Positions 11,265 to 26,224 of a DNA stretch of 64,000 bases are shown here, piece by piece; position 1 is the first letter of the stretch, and the number at the start of each line of letters is the position of its first letter. The DNA is from Bugulina stolonifera (Eukaryota > Bryozoa > Gymnolaemata > Cheilostomatida > Bugulidae). The stretch is from NCBI GenBank assembly GCA_935421135.1, contig OW285195.1, forward strand, positions 496,001 to 560,000. Reading direction: 5' to 3'. A program made the position numbers and the translations under genes. The notes below the pieces were generated by a model. It did not search any database, had not been told where the DNA came from, and saw only the letters and a program-made list of their open reading frames with translations.

Positions 11265-14200
11265 ATGCACTCTATGCATAGAATACATAGAACTCTATGT
11301 CTTCTATGTATTCTATGCACTGTATGCATAGAATACGTAGATCGCATTCTATGCATAGAATATATTGATCACATGGAATGCATTCTGTGCACTCTATACA
11401 TTCCATATAATCTATGCGTTCTATGCATAGAATACATTCTATGCACTATATGCATTCCATGTAATTTATGCGTTCTATGCATAGAATACATAGATTGCAT
11501 TCTATGCATTCTATGCATTCTATGCATAGAATACATAGAAGACATAGAATGCATAAAATGCGTTCCACGTAATCTATGCACTCTATGCATAGAATACATA
11601 GAACTCTATGTCTTCTATGTATTCTATGCATTCTATGCATGGAATATATAGAATACATAGGTTGCATTCCATGCACTCTATACATTCCATGTAATCTATG
11701 CGTTCTATGCATAGAATACATTCTATGCATTCCATGTAATCTATGCGTTCTATGCATAGAATACATAGATTGCATTCTATGCATCCGATGCATAGAATAC
11801 ATAGAAGACATAGAATGCATAAAATGTGTCCATGTAATCTGTGCACTCTATAGAATGCATTATGTGCATAGAATACTTGTAATTCTATATCTTCCATGTG
11901 TTCTATGCATCATTCTATGCATAGAATACATAGATTGCATTCTATGCGTCCGATGCATAGAATACATAGAATACATAGAATGCATTGTATGTAATCAATG
12001 TATTTTATGCAATCTATGCATAGAATACATCGATTGCATTCTATGCATAGAATGCATTGATCACATAGAATGCATTCTGTGCACTCTATGCATTTAATGT
12101 AATCTATGCATTCTATGCATATAATACATAGATTGCATTCTATGCATTCTATGCATTCTATGCATAGAATACATAGAATACATAGAATACATAGAAGACA
12201 TAGAATGCATAAAATGCGTTCCACGTAATCTATGCACTCTATGCATAGAATACATAGAACTGTATGTCTTCTATGTATTCTATGCATTCTATGCATGGAA
12301 TATATGGAATACATAGGTTGCATTCTATGCACTCTATGCATTCCTTGTAATCTATGCATTCTATGTATTCTATGGTATTGATGCATAGAGTACTTTTTAT
12401 GCATAGAATGCATAGAATACATTTATCACAAAGAATGCATTCTATGCACTCTATGCATCCCATGTAATCTATGCATTTTATGCGTAGAATACATAGATTG
12501 CATTCGATGCATTCTATGCATGAAATACATAGAAGACATAGAATGCATAGAATGCGTTCCATGTAATCTATGCACTCTATGCATAGAATACTTAGAACTC
12601 TAAGTCTTCTATGTATTCTATGCACTCTATGCATGGAATACATAGAATACATTTATTACATAGAAGGCATTGTATGTAATCAATGTATTTTATGCAATCT
12701 ATGCATAGAATACATAGATTGCATTCTATGCATAGAATATATTGATCACATAGAATGCATTCTGTGCACTCTATACATTCAATGTAATCTATGCGTTCTA
12801 TGCATAGAATACATTCTATGCACTATATGCATTCCATGAAATCTATGCGTTCTATGCATAGAATACATAGATTGCATTCTATGCATTCTATGCATTCTAT
12901 GCATAGAATACATAGAAGGCATAGAATGCATTATGTGCATAGAATACTTATAATTCTATATCTTCCACGTATTCTATGCATCATTCTATGCATAGAATAC
13001 ATAGATTGCATTCTATGCATCCGATGCATAGAATACATAGAATACATAGAATGCATAGAATGCGTTCCATGTAATCTATGCACTCTATGCATAGAATACA
13101 TAGATTGCATTCTATGCATTCTATGCATTCTATGCATAGAATACATAGAATGCATAGAATGCATAAAATGCGTTCCATGTAATCTATGCACTCTATGCAT
13201 AGAATACATAGAACTCTATGTCTTCTATGTATTCTATGCATTCTATGCATGGAATATATAGAATACATAGGTTGCATTCCACGCACTCTATACATTCCAT
13301 GTAATCTATGCATTCTATGCATAGAATACATAGATTGCATTCTATGCATAGAATATATTGATCACATAGAATGCATTCTGTGCACTCTATACATTCCATG
13401 TAATCTATGCGTTCTATGCATGGAATACATTCTATGCACTATATGCGTTCCATGTAATCTATGCGTTCTATGCATAGAATACATAGATTGCATTTTATGC
13501 ATTCTATGCATTCTATGCATTCTATGCATAGAATACATAGAAGACATAGAATGCATTATGTGCATAGAATACTTATAATTCTATATCTTCCATGTGTTCT
13601 ATGCATCATTCTATGCATAGAATACATAGATTGCATTCTATGCATAGAATATATTGATCACATAGAATGCATTCTATGCACTCTATACATTCCATGTAAT
13701 CTATGCATTCTATGCATAGAATACATTCTATGCACTCTATGCATTCCATGTAATCTATGCGTTCTATGCATAGAATACATAGAATACATTGATTACATAG
13801 AAGGCATTGTATGTAATCAATGTATTTTATGCATTCTATGCATAGAATACATAGATTGCATTCTATGCGTAGAATACATTGATCACATAGAATGCATTCT
13901 GTGCACTCTATGCATTCAATGTAACCTATGCATTCTATGCATAGAATACATAGATTGCATTCTATGCATTCTATGCATTCTATGCATTCTATGCATAGAA
14001 TACATAGAAGACATAGAATGCATAAAATGCGTTCCATGTAATCTATGCACTCTATGCATAGAATACATAGAACTCTATGTGTTCTATGTATTCTATGCAT
14101 TATATGCATGAAATATACAGAATACATTGGTTGCATTCTATGCACTCTATGCATTCCTTGTAATCTATGCATTCTATGTATTCTATGGTATTGATGCATA

Positions 14201-14716
14201 GAATACCTTTTTATGCATAGAATGCATAAAATACATTTATCACAAAGAATGCATTCTATGCACTCTATGCATCCCATGTAATCTATGCATTCTATGCATA
14301 GAATACATAAATTGCATTCTATGCATTCTATGCATGAAATACATAGAAGACATAGAAGACATAGAATGCATAGAATGCGTTCCATGTTATCTATGCACTC
14401 TATGCATAGAATACATATATTGCATTCTATGCATTCGATGCATAGAATACATAGAATACATTGATTACATAGAAGGCATTGTATGTGGTCAATGTATTTT
14501 ATGCATTCTATGCATAGAATACATAGATTGCATTCTATGCGTAGAATACATTGATCACATAGAATGCATTCTGTGCACTCTATGCATTCAATGTAACCTA
14601 TGCATTCTATGCATAGAATACATAGATTGCATTCTATGCATTCTATGCATTCTATGCATAGAATACATAGAATACATAGAAGACATAGAATGCATAAAAT
14701 GCGTTCCATGTAATCT
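11265..14716. repeat. HOR block B3: type II / type I chimera (3,452 bp)
   Basis: Landmark order is L3, L4-L1 (11876, core changed to CTTGTAATTC), L2-V2 (12394), L1 (12948), L1 (13572), L2-V1 (14208). The left part follows type II blocks (compare 46,232). The right part, 13.5-14.9 kb, matches 33.2-34.6 kb at offsets of about 19,725-19,734. The mixed order suggests recombination between units of both types. Confidence 0.7.
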
Positions 14717-17242
14717 ATGCACTCTATGCATAGAATACATAGAACTCTATGTCTTCTATGTATTCTATGCACTGTATGCATAGAATACGTAGATCGCATT
14801 CTATGCATAGAATATATTGATCACATGGAATGCATTCTGTGCACTCTATACATTCCATATAATCTATGCGTTCTATGCATAGAATACATTCTATGCACTA
14901 TATGCATTCCATGTAATCTATGCGTTCTATGCATAGAATACATAGATTGCATTCTATGCATTCTATGCATAGAATACATAGAAGACATAGAATGCATAAA
15001 ATGCGTTCCATGTAATCTATGCACTCTATGCATAGAATACATAGAACTCTATGTCTTCTATGTATTCTATGCATTCTATGCATGGAATATATAGAATACA
15101 TAGGTTGCATTCCATGCACTCTATACATTCCATGTAATCTATGCGTTCTATGCATAGAATACATTCTATGCATTCCATGTAATCTATGCGTTCTATGCAT
15201 AGAATACATAGATTGCATTCTATGCATCCGATGCATAGAATACATAGAAGACATAGAATGCATAAAATGTGTCCATGTAATCTGTGCACTCTATAGAATG
15301 CATTATGTGCATAGAATACTTATAATTCTATATCTTCCATGTGTTCTATGCATCATTCTATGCATAGAATACATAGATTGCATTCTATGCGTCCGATGCA
15401 TAGAATACATAGAATACATAGAATGCATTGTATGTAATCAATGTATTTTATGCAATCTATGCATAGAATACATCGATTGCATTCTATGCATAGAATGCAT
15501 TGATCACATAGAATGCATTCTGTGCACTCTATGCATTCAATGTAACCTATGCATTCTATGCATAGAATACATAGATTGCATTCTATGCATTCTATGCATT
15601 CTATGCATAGAATACATAGAATACATAGAAGACATAGAATGCATAAAATGCGTTCCACGTAATCTATGCACTCTATGCATAGAATACATAGAACTCTATG
15701 TCTTCTATGTATTCTATGCATTCTATGCATGGAATATATGGAATACATAGGTTGCATTCTATGCACTCTATGCATTCCTTGTAATCTATGCATTCTATGT
15801 ATTCTATGGTATTGATGCATAGAGTACTTTTTATGCATAGAATGCATAGAATACATTTATCACAAAGAATGCATTCTATGCACTCTATGCATCCCATGTA
15901 ATCTATGCATTTTATGCGTAGAATACATAGATTGCATTCGATGCATTCTATGCATGAAATACATAGAAGACATAGAAGACATAGAATGCATAGAATGCGT
16001 TCCATGTAATCTATGCACTCTATGCATAGAATACATAGATTGCATTCTATGCATTCGATGCATAGAATACATAGAATACATTGATTACATAGAAGGCATT
16101 GTATGTAATCAATGTATTTTATGCATTCTATGCATAGAATACATAGATTGCATTCTATGCATAGAATATATTGATCACATAGAATGCGTTCTATGCACTA
16201 TATACATTCCATGTAATCTATGCGTTCTATGCATAGAATACATTCTATGCACTCTATGCATACCATGTAATCTATGCGTTCTATGCATAGAATAAATAGA
16301 ATACATTGATTACATAGAAGGCATTGTATGTAATCAATGTATTTTATGCATTCTATGCATAGAATACATAGATTGCATTCTATGCGTAGAATACATTGAT
16401 CACATAGAATGCATTCTGTGCACTCTATGCATTCAATGTAACCTATGCATTCTATGCATAGAATACATAGATTGCATTCTATGCATTCTATGCATTCTAT
16501 GCATTCTATGCATAGAATACATAGAATACATAGAAGACATAGAATGCATAAAATGCGTTCCATGTAATCTATGCACTCTATGCATAGAATACATATAACT
16601 CTATGTGTTCTATGTATTCTATGCATTCTATGCATGGAATATACAAAATACATTGGTTGCATTCTATGCACTCTATGCATACCATGTAATCTATGCATTC
16701 TATGTATTCTATGGTATTGATGCATAGAATACCTTTTTATGCATAGAATGCATAAAATACATTTATCACAAAGAATGCATTCTATGCACTCTATGCATCC
16801 CATGTAATCTATGCATTCTATGCATAGAATACATAAATTGCATTCTATGCATTCTATGCATGAAATACATAGAAGACATAGAAGACATAGAATGCATAGA
16901 ATGCGTTCCATGTTATCTATGCACTCTATGCATAGAATACATATATTGCATTCTATGCATTCGATGCATAGAATACATAGAATACATTGATTACATAGAA
17001 GGCATTGTATGTGGTCAATGTATTTTATGCATTCTATGCATAGAATACATAGATTGCATTCTATGCGTAGAATACATTGATCACATAGAATGCATTCTGT
17101 GCACTCTATGCATTCAATGTAACCTATGCATTCTATGCATAGAATACATAGATTGCATTCTATGCATTCTATGCATTCTATGCATAGAATACATAGAATA
17201 CATAGAAGACATAGAATGCATAAAATGCGTTCCATGTAATCT
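14717..17242. repeat. HOR block B4: shortened type II (2,526 bp)
   Basis: Order is L3, L4-L1 (15319), L2-V2 (15828), L2-V1 (16734); the second L1 expected in type II is missing. From 15.0 to 16.3 kb it matches 46.5-47.8 kb at offset 31,524. The shortage against the 3,029-3,038-bp type II units is about 0.5 kb, consistent with one deletion that removed the second L1. Confidence 0.75.
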
Positions 17243-18499
17243 ATGCACTCTATGCATAGAATACATAGAACTCTATGTCTTCTATGTATTCTATGCACTG
17301 TATGCATAGAATACGTAGATCGCATTCTATGCATAGAATATATTGATCACATGGAATGCATTCTGTGCACTCTATACATTCCATATAATCTATGCGTTCT
17401 ATGCATAGAATACATTCTATGCACTATATGCATTCCATGTAATCTATGCGTTCTATGCATAGAATACATAGATTGCATTCTATGCATTCTATGCATTCTA
17501 TGCATAGAATACATAGAATGCATAGAATGCATAAAATGCGTTCCATGTAATCTATGCACTCTATGCATAGAATACATAGAACTCTATGTCTTCTATGTAT
17601 TCTATGCATTCTATGCATGGAATATATAGAATACATAGGTTGCATTCCATGCACTCTATACATTCCATGTAATCTATGCGTTCTATGCATAGAATACATA
17701 GATTGCATTCTATGCATAGAATATATTGATCACATAGAATGCATTCTGTGCACTCTATACATTCCATGTAATCTATGCGTTCTATGCATGGAATACATTC
17801 TATGCACTATATGCGTTCCATGTAATCTATGCGTTCTATGCATAGAATACATAGATTGCATTTTATGCATTCTATGCATTCTATGCATAGAATACATAGA
17901 AGACATAGAATGCATTATGTGCATAGAATACTTATAATTCTATATCTTCCATGTGTTCTATGCATCATTCTATGCATAGAATACATAGATTGCATTCTAT
18001 GCATAGAATATATTGATCACATAGAATGCATTCTATGCACTCTATACATTCCATGTAATCTATGCATTCTATGCATAGAATACATTCTATGCATTCCATG
18101 TAATCTATGCGTTCTATGCATAGAATACATAGATTGCATTCTATGCATCCGATGCATAGAATACATAGAAGACATAGAATGCATAAAATGTGTCCATGTA
18201 ATCTGTGCACTCTATAGAATGCATTATGTGCATAGAATACTTATAATTCTATATCTTCCATGTGTTCTATGCATCATTCTATGCATAGAATACATAGATT
18301 GCATTCTATGCGTCCGATGCATAGAATACATAGAATACATAGAATGCATTGTATGTAATCAATGTATTTTATGCAATCTATGCATAGAATACATCGATTG
18401 CATTCTATGCATAGAATGCATTGATCACATAGAATGCATTCTGTGCACTCTATGCATTCAATGTAACCTATGCATTCTATGCATAGAATACATAGATTG

Positions 18500-20685
18500 C
18501 ATTCTATGCATTCTATGCATAGAATACATAGAATACATAGAAGACATAGAATGCATAAAATGCGTTCCACGTAATCTATGCACTCTATGCATAGAATACA
18601 TAGATTGCATTCTATGCATAGAATATATTCATTACATAGAATGCATTCTATGCACTATATACATTCCATGTAATCTATGCGTTCTATGCATAGAATACAT
18701 TCTATGCACTCTATGCATACCATGTAATCTATGCGTTCTATGCATAGAATAAATAGAATACATTGATTACATAGAAGGCATTGTATGTAATCAATGTATT
18801 CTATGCACTCTATGCATAGAATACATAGATTGCATTCTATGCATAGAATATATTGATCACATAGAATGCATTCTGTGCACTCTATACATTCCATGTAATC
18901 TATGCGTTCTATGCATGGAATACATTCTATGCACTATATGCGTTCCATGTAATCTATGCGTTCTATGCATAGACTACATAGATTGCATTTTATGCATTCT
19001 ATGCATTCTATGCATAGAATACATAGAAGACATAGAATGCATTATGTGCATAGAATACTTATAATTCTATATCTCCCATGTGTTCTACGCATCATTCTAT
19101 GCATAGAATACATAGATTGCATTCTATGCATAGAATATATTGATCACATAGAATGCATTCTATGCACTATACATTCCATGTAATCTATGCATTCTATGCA
19201 TAGAATACATTCTATGCACTCTATGCATTCCATGTAATCTATGCGTTCTATGCATAGAATACATATAATACATTGATTACATAGAAGGCATTGTATGTAA
19301 TCAATGTATTTTATGCATTCTATGCATAGAATACATAGATTGCATTCTATGCGTAGAATACATTGATCACATAGAATGCATTCTGTGCACTCTATGCATT
19401 CAATGTAACCTATGCATTCTATGCATAGAATACATAGATTGCATTCTATGCATTCTATGCATTCTATGCATTCTATGCATAGAATACATAGAATACGTAG
19501 AAGACATAGAATGCATAAAATGCGTTCCATGTAATCTATGCACTCTATGCATAGAATACATAGAACTCTATGTGTTCTATGTATTCTATGCATTCTATGC
19601 ATGGAATATACAAAATACATTGGTTGCATTCTATGCACTCTATGCATTCCTTGTAATCTATGCATTCTATGTATTCTATGGTATTGATGCATAGAATACC
19701 TTTTTATGCATAGAATGCATAAAATACATTTATCACAAAGAATGCATTCTATGCACTCTATGCATCCCATGTAATCTATGCATTCTATGCATAGAATACA
19801 TAAATTGCATTCTATGCATTCTATGCATGAAATACATAGAAGACATAGAAGACATAGAATGCATAGAATGCGTTCCATGTTATCTATGCACTCTATGCAT
19901 AGAATACATATATTGCATTCTATGCATTCGATGCATAGAATACATAGAATACATTGATTACATAGAAGGCATTGTATGTGGTCAATGTATTTTATGCATT
20001 CTATGCATAGAATACATAGATTGCATTCTATGCGTAGAATACATTGATCACATAGAATGCATTCTGTGCACTCTATGCATTCAATGAAACCTATGCATTC
20101 TATGCATAGAATACATAGATTGCATTCTATGCATAGAATATATTGATCACATAGAATGCATTCCATGCACTCTATACATTCCATGTAATCTATGCGTTCT
20201 ATGCATAGAATACATTCTATGCATTCCATGTAATCTATGCGTTCTATGCATAGAATACATAGATTGCATTCTATGCATCCGATGCATAGAATACATAGAA
20301 GACATAGAATGCATAAAATGTGTCCATGTAATCTGTGCACTCTATAGAATGCATTATGTGCATAGAATACTTATAATTCTATATCTTCCATGTGTTCTAT
20401 GCATCATTCTATGCATAGAATACATAGATTGCATTCTATGCGTCCGATGCATAGAATACATAGAAGACATAGAATGCAATATGTGCATAGAGTACTTATA
20501 ATTCTATATCTTCCATGTATTCTATGCATCATTCTATGCATAGAATACATAGATTGCATTCTATGCATCCGATGCATAGAATACATAGAATACATAGATT
20601 GCATTCTATGCATAGAATATATTGAGCACATAGAATGCATTCTATGCACTCTATACATTCCATGTAATCTATGCGTTCTATGCAT
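18500..20685. repeat. 2,722-bp-period duplication, copy 1
   Basis: Shared sequence runs from about 18,500 to 20,685 and recurs at 21,222-23,407. One substitution was noticed: 20,087 is A (TCAATGAAAC) where the second copy has T at 22,809 (TCAATGTAAC, the common form). The copy contains L1 (19058), L2-V1 (19701), L4-L1 (20370) and the AGAGTACTTATAATT form of L1 (20494). Confidence 0.8.
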
Positions 20686-21221
20686 GGAATACATTCTATG
20701 CACTATATGCGTTCCATGTAATCTATGCGTTCTATGCATAGAATACATAGATTGCATTTTATGCATTCTATGCATTCTATGCATAGAATACATAGAAGAC
20801 ATAGAATGCATTATGTGCATAGAATACTTATAATTCTATATCTCCCATGTGTTCTATGCATCATTCTAGGCATAGAATACATAGATTGCATTCTATGCAT
20901 AGAATATATTGATCACATAGAATGCATTCTATGCACTCTATACATTCCATGTAATCTATGCATTCTATGCATAGAATACATTCTATGCACTCTATGCATT
21001 CCATGTAATCTATGCGTTCTATGCATAGAATACATAGAATACATTGATTACATAGAAGGCATTGTATGTAATCAATGTATTTTATGCATTCTATGCATAG
21101 AATACATAGATTGCATTCTATGCGTAGAATACATTGATCACATAGAATGCATTCTGTGCACTCTATGCATTCAATGTAACCTATGCATTCTATGCATAGA
21201 ATACATAGATTGCATTCTATG
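20686..21221. repeat. 536-bp segment between the two 2,722-bp-period copies
   Basis: This is array sequence with L1 at 20827 in the CTCCCATG form followed by CATTCTAGGC, matching second-L1 segments of type II blocks at 48.1, 55.7, 58.7 and 60.2 kb. It is the part of the repeat period that was not carried into a third copy. Confidence 0.7.
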
Positions 21222-23407
21222 CATTCTATGCATTCTATGCATAGAATACATAGAATACATAGAAGACATAGAATGCATAAAATGCGTTCCACGTAATCTA
21301 TGCACTCTATGCATAGAATACATAGATTGCATTCTATGCATAGAATATATTCATTACATAGAATGCATTCTATGCACTATATACATTCCATGTAATCTAT
21401 GCGTTCTATGCATAGAATACATTCTATGCACTCTATGCATACCATGTAATCTATGCGTTCTATGCATAGAATAAATAGAATACATTGATTACATAGAAGG
21501 CATTGTATGTAATCAATGTATTTTATGCATTCTATGCATAGAATACATAGATTGCATTCTATGCATAGAATATATTGATCACATAGAATGCATTCTGTGC
21601 ACTCTATACATTCCATGTAATCTATGCGTTCTATGCATGGAATACATTCTATGCACTATATGCGTTCCATGTAATCTATGCGTTCTATGCATAGACTACA
21701 TAGATTGCATTTTATGCATTCTATGCATTCTATGCATAGAATACATAGAAGACATAGAATGCATTATGTGCATAGAATACTTATAATTCTATATCTCCCA
21801 TGTGTTCTACGCATCATTCTATGCATAGAATACATAGATTGCATTCTATGCATAGAATATATTGATCACATAGAATGCATTCTATGCACTATACATTCCA
21901 TGTAATCTATGCATTCTATGCATAGAATACATTCTATGCACTCTATGCATTCCATGTAATCTATGCGTTCTATGCATAGAATACATATAATACATTGATT
22001 ACATAGAAGGCATTGTATGTAATCAATGTATTTTATGCATTCTATGCATAGAATACATAGATTGCATTCTATGCGTAGAATACATTGATCACATAGAATG
22101 CATTCTGTGCACTCTATGCATTCAATGTAACCTATGCATTCTATGCATAGAATACATAGATTGCATTCTATGCATTCTATGCATTCTATGCATTCTATGC
22201 ATAGAATACATAGAATACGTAGAAGACATAGAATGCATAAAATGCGTTCCATGTAATCTATGCACTCTATGCATAGAATACATAGAACTCTATGTGTTCT
22301 ATGTATTCTATGCATTCTATGCATGGAATATACAAAATACATTGGTTGCATTCTATGCACTCTATGCATTCCTTGTAATCTATGCATTCTATGTATTCTA
22401 TGGTATTGATGCATAGAATACCTTTTTATGCATAGAATGCATAAAATACATTTATCACAAAGAATGCATTCTATGCACTCTATGCATCCCATGTAATCTA
22501 TGCATTCTATGCATAGAATACATAAATTGCATTCTATGCATTCTATGCATGAAATACATAGAAGACATAGAAGACATAGAATGCATAGAATGCGTTCCAT
22601 GTTATCTATGCACTCTATGCATAGAATACATATATTGCATTCTATGCATTCGATGCATAGAATACATAGAATACATTGATTACATAGAAGGCATTGTATG
22701 TGGTCAATGTATTTTATGCATTCTATGCATAGAATACATAGATTGCATTCTATGCGTAGAATACATTGATCACATAGAATGCATTCTGTGCACTCTATGC
22801 ATTCAATGTAACCTATGCATTCTATGCATAGAATACATAGATTGCATTCTATGCATAGAATATATTGATCACATAGAATGCATTCCATGCACTCTATACA
22901 TTCCATGTAATCTATGCGTTCTATGCATAGAATACATTCTATGCATTCCATGTAATCTATGCGTTCTATGCATAGAATACATAGATTGCATTCTATGCAT
23001 CCGATGCATAGAATACATAGAAGACATAGAATGCATAAAATGTGTCCATGTAATCTGTGCACTCTATAGAATGCATTATGTGCATAGAATACTTATAATT
23101 CTATATCTTCCATGTGTTCTATGCATCATTCTATGCATAGAATACATAGATTGCATTCTATGCGTCCGATGCATAGAATACATAGAAGACATAGAATGCA
23201 ATATGTGCATAGAGTACTTATAATTCTATATCTTCCATGTATTCTATGCATCATTCTATGCATAGAATACATAGATTGCATTCTATGCATCCGATGCATA
23301 GAATACATAGAATACATAGATTGCATTCTATGCATAGAATATATTGAGCACATAGAATGCATTCTATGCACTCTATACATTCCATGTAATCTATGCGTTC
23401 TATGCAT
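21222..23407. repeat. 2,722-bp-period duplication, copy 2
   Basis: This is the second copy of 18,500-20,685. It ends where ATGCATAGAATACATAG (23,403 on) replaces ATGCATGGAATACATTC of copy 1. It carries L1 (21780), L2-V1 (22423), L4-L1 (23092) and L1 (23217). Confidence 0.8.
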
Positions 23408-23712
23408 AGAATACATAGATTGCATTCTATGCATTCTATGCATTCTATGCATAGAATACATAGAATACATAGAAGACATAGAATGCATAAAATGCGTTCC
23501 ATGTAATCTATGCACTCTATGCATAGAATACATAGAACTCTATGTCTTCTATGTATTCTATGCACTGTATGCATAGAATACGTAGATCGCATTCTATGCA
23601 TAGAATATATTGATCACATGGAATGCATTCTGTGCACTCTATACATTCCATATAATCTATGCGTTCTATGCATAGAATACATTCTATGCACTATATGCAT
23701 TCCATGTAATCT

Positions 23713-24715
23713 ATGCGTTCTATGCATAGAATACATAGATTGCATTCTATGCATTCTATGCATTCTATGCATAGAATACATAGAAGACATAGAATGCATT
23801 ATGTGCATAGAGTACTTATAATTCTATATCTTCCATGTATTCTATGCATCATTCTATGCATAGAATACATAGATTGCATTCTATGCATCCGATGCATAGA
23901 ATACATAGAATACATAGATTGCATTCTATGCATAGAATATATTGAGCACATAGAATGCATTCTATGCACTCTATACATTCCATGTAATCTATGCATTCTA
24001 TGCATAGAATACATTCTATGCACTCTATGCACACCATGTAATCTATGCGTTCTATGCATAGAATAAATAGAATACATTGATTACATAGAAGGCATTGTAT
24101 GTAATCAATGTATTTTATGCATTCTATGCATAGAATACATAGATTGCATTCTATGCATAGAATATATTGATCACATAGAATGCATTCTGTGCACTCTATA
24201 CATTCCATGTAATCTATGCGTTCTATGCATAGAATACATAGATTGCATTCTATGCATTCTATGCATTCTATGCATAGAATACATAGAAGACATAGAATGC
24301 AATATGTGCATAGAGTACTTATAATTCTATATCTTCCATGTATTCTATGCATCATTCTATGCATAGAATACATAGATTGCATTCTATGCATCCGATGCAT
24401 AGAATACATAGAATACATAGATTGCATTCTATGCATAGAATATATTGAGCACATAGAATGCATTCTATGCACTCTATACATTCCATGTAATCTATGCATT
24501 CTATGCATAGAATACATTCTATGCACTCTATGCACACCATGTAATCTATGCGTTCTATGCATAGAATACATAGAATACATTGATTACATAGAAGGCATTG
24601 TATGTAATCAATGTATTTTATGCATTCTATGCATAGAATACATAGATTGCATTCTATGCTTGGAATATATTGATCACATAGAATGCATTCTATGAACTAT
24701 ATACATTCCATGTAA
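23713..24715. repeat. Tandem 503-bp modules with the AGAGTACTTATAATT form of L1
   Basis: The sequence from 23,713 recurs at 24,216 (offset 503) and again at 26,118. Each copy has L1 preceded by ATAGAGTACTTATAATT (23814, 24318, 26220) and then GAATATATTGAGCACATAG, where most of the array has TTGATCACATAG. The first copy keeps GCATTATGTGC before L1; the others read GCAATATGTGC. Confidence 0.75.
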
Positions 24716-25838
24716 TCTATGCGTTCTATGCATAGAATAAATTCTATGCACTCTATGCATTCCATGTAAGCTATGCGTTCTATGCATAGAATAAATAGAA
24801 TACATTGATTACGTAGAAGGCATTGTATGTGATCAATGTATTTTATGCATTCTATGCATAGACTACATAGATTGCATTCTATGCATAGAATATATTGATC
24901 ACATAGAATGCATTCTGTGCACTCTATACATTCCATGTAATCTATGCGTTCTATGCATAGAATACATTCTATGCACTATATGCATTCCATGTAATCTATG
25001 CGTTCTATGCATAGAATACATAGATTGCATTCTATGCATTCTATGCATAGAATACATAGAAGACATAGAATGCATGATGTGCATAGAATACTTATAATTC
25101 TATATCTTCCATGTGTTCTATGCATCATTCTATGCATAGAATACATAGATTGCATTCTATGCGTCCGATGCATAGAATACATAGAATACATAGAATACAT
25201 AGAATGCATTGTATGTAATCAATGTATTTTATGCAATCTATGCATAGAATACATCGATTGCATTCTATGCATAGAATACATTGATCACATAGAATGCATT
25301 CTGTGCACTCTATGCATTCAATGTAACCTATGCATTCTATGCATAGAATACATAGATTGCATTCTATGCATTCTATGCATTCTATGCATAGAATACATAG
25401 AATACATAGAAGACATAGAATGCATAAAATGCGTTCCACGTAATCTATGCACTCTATGCATAGAATACATAGAACTCTATGTCTTCTATGTATTCTATGC
25501 ATTCTATGCATGGAATATATAGAATACATAGGTTGCATTCTAGGCACTCTATGCATTCCTTGTAATCTATGCATTCTATGTATTCTATGGTATTGATGCA
25601 TAGAGTACTTTTTATGCATAGAATGCATAGAATACATTTATCACAAAGAATGCATTCTATGCACTCTATGCAACCCATGTAATCTATGCATTCTATGCAT
25701 AGAATACATAGATTGCATTCGATGCATTCTATGCATGAAATACATAGAAGACATAGAAGACATAGAAAGCATAGAATGCGTTCCATGTAATCTATGCACT
25801 CTATGCATAGAATACATAGACTGCATTCTATGCATAGA
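24556..25838. repeat. Copy 1 of a 1.28-kb repeat (offset 3,972)
   Basis: It matches 28,528-29,810 and the corresponding part of the next 2,373-bp copy. Diagnostic shared changes are CTATGCTTGGAATATATTG near 24,658 and CTATGAACTATATAC near 24,693. It ends at about 25,838, where TATTGAGCACATAG replaces CATTGATCACATAG. It contains L1 (25091) and L2-V2 (25609). Confidence 0.75.
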
Positions 25839-26224
25839 ATATATTGAGCACATAGAATGCATTCTATGCACTCTATACATTCCATGTAATCTATGCATTC
25901 TATGCATAGAATACATTCTATGCACTCTATGCACACCATGTAATCTATGCGTTCTATGCATAGAATAAATAGAATACATTGATTACATAGAAGGCATTGT
26001 ATGTAATCAATGTATTTTATGCATTCTATGCATAGAATACATAGATTGCATTCTATGCATAGAATATATTGATCACATAGAATGCATTCTGTGCACTCTA
26101 TACATTCCATGTAATCTATGCGTTCTATGCATAGAATACATAGATTGCATTCTATGCATTCTATGCATTCTATGCATAGAATACATAGAAGACATAGAAT
26201 GCAATATGTGCATAGAGTACTTAT

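Larger units (their letters stand above)
17243..23509. repeat. Block B5: complex block with internal duplication (6,267 bp)
   Basis: It begins like type I (L3 at 17314, L1 at 17931) and then joins at about 18.08 kb to type II-like sequence (L4-L1 at 18240). L1 then follows at 19058, 20370, 20494, 20827, 21780, 23092 and 23217, with L2-V1 only at 19701 and 22423. Most of the block is the 2,722-bp tandem duplication annotated separately. Confidence 0.7.
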
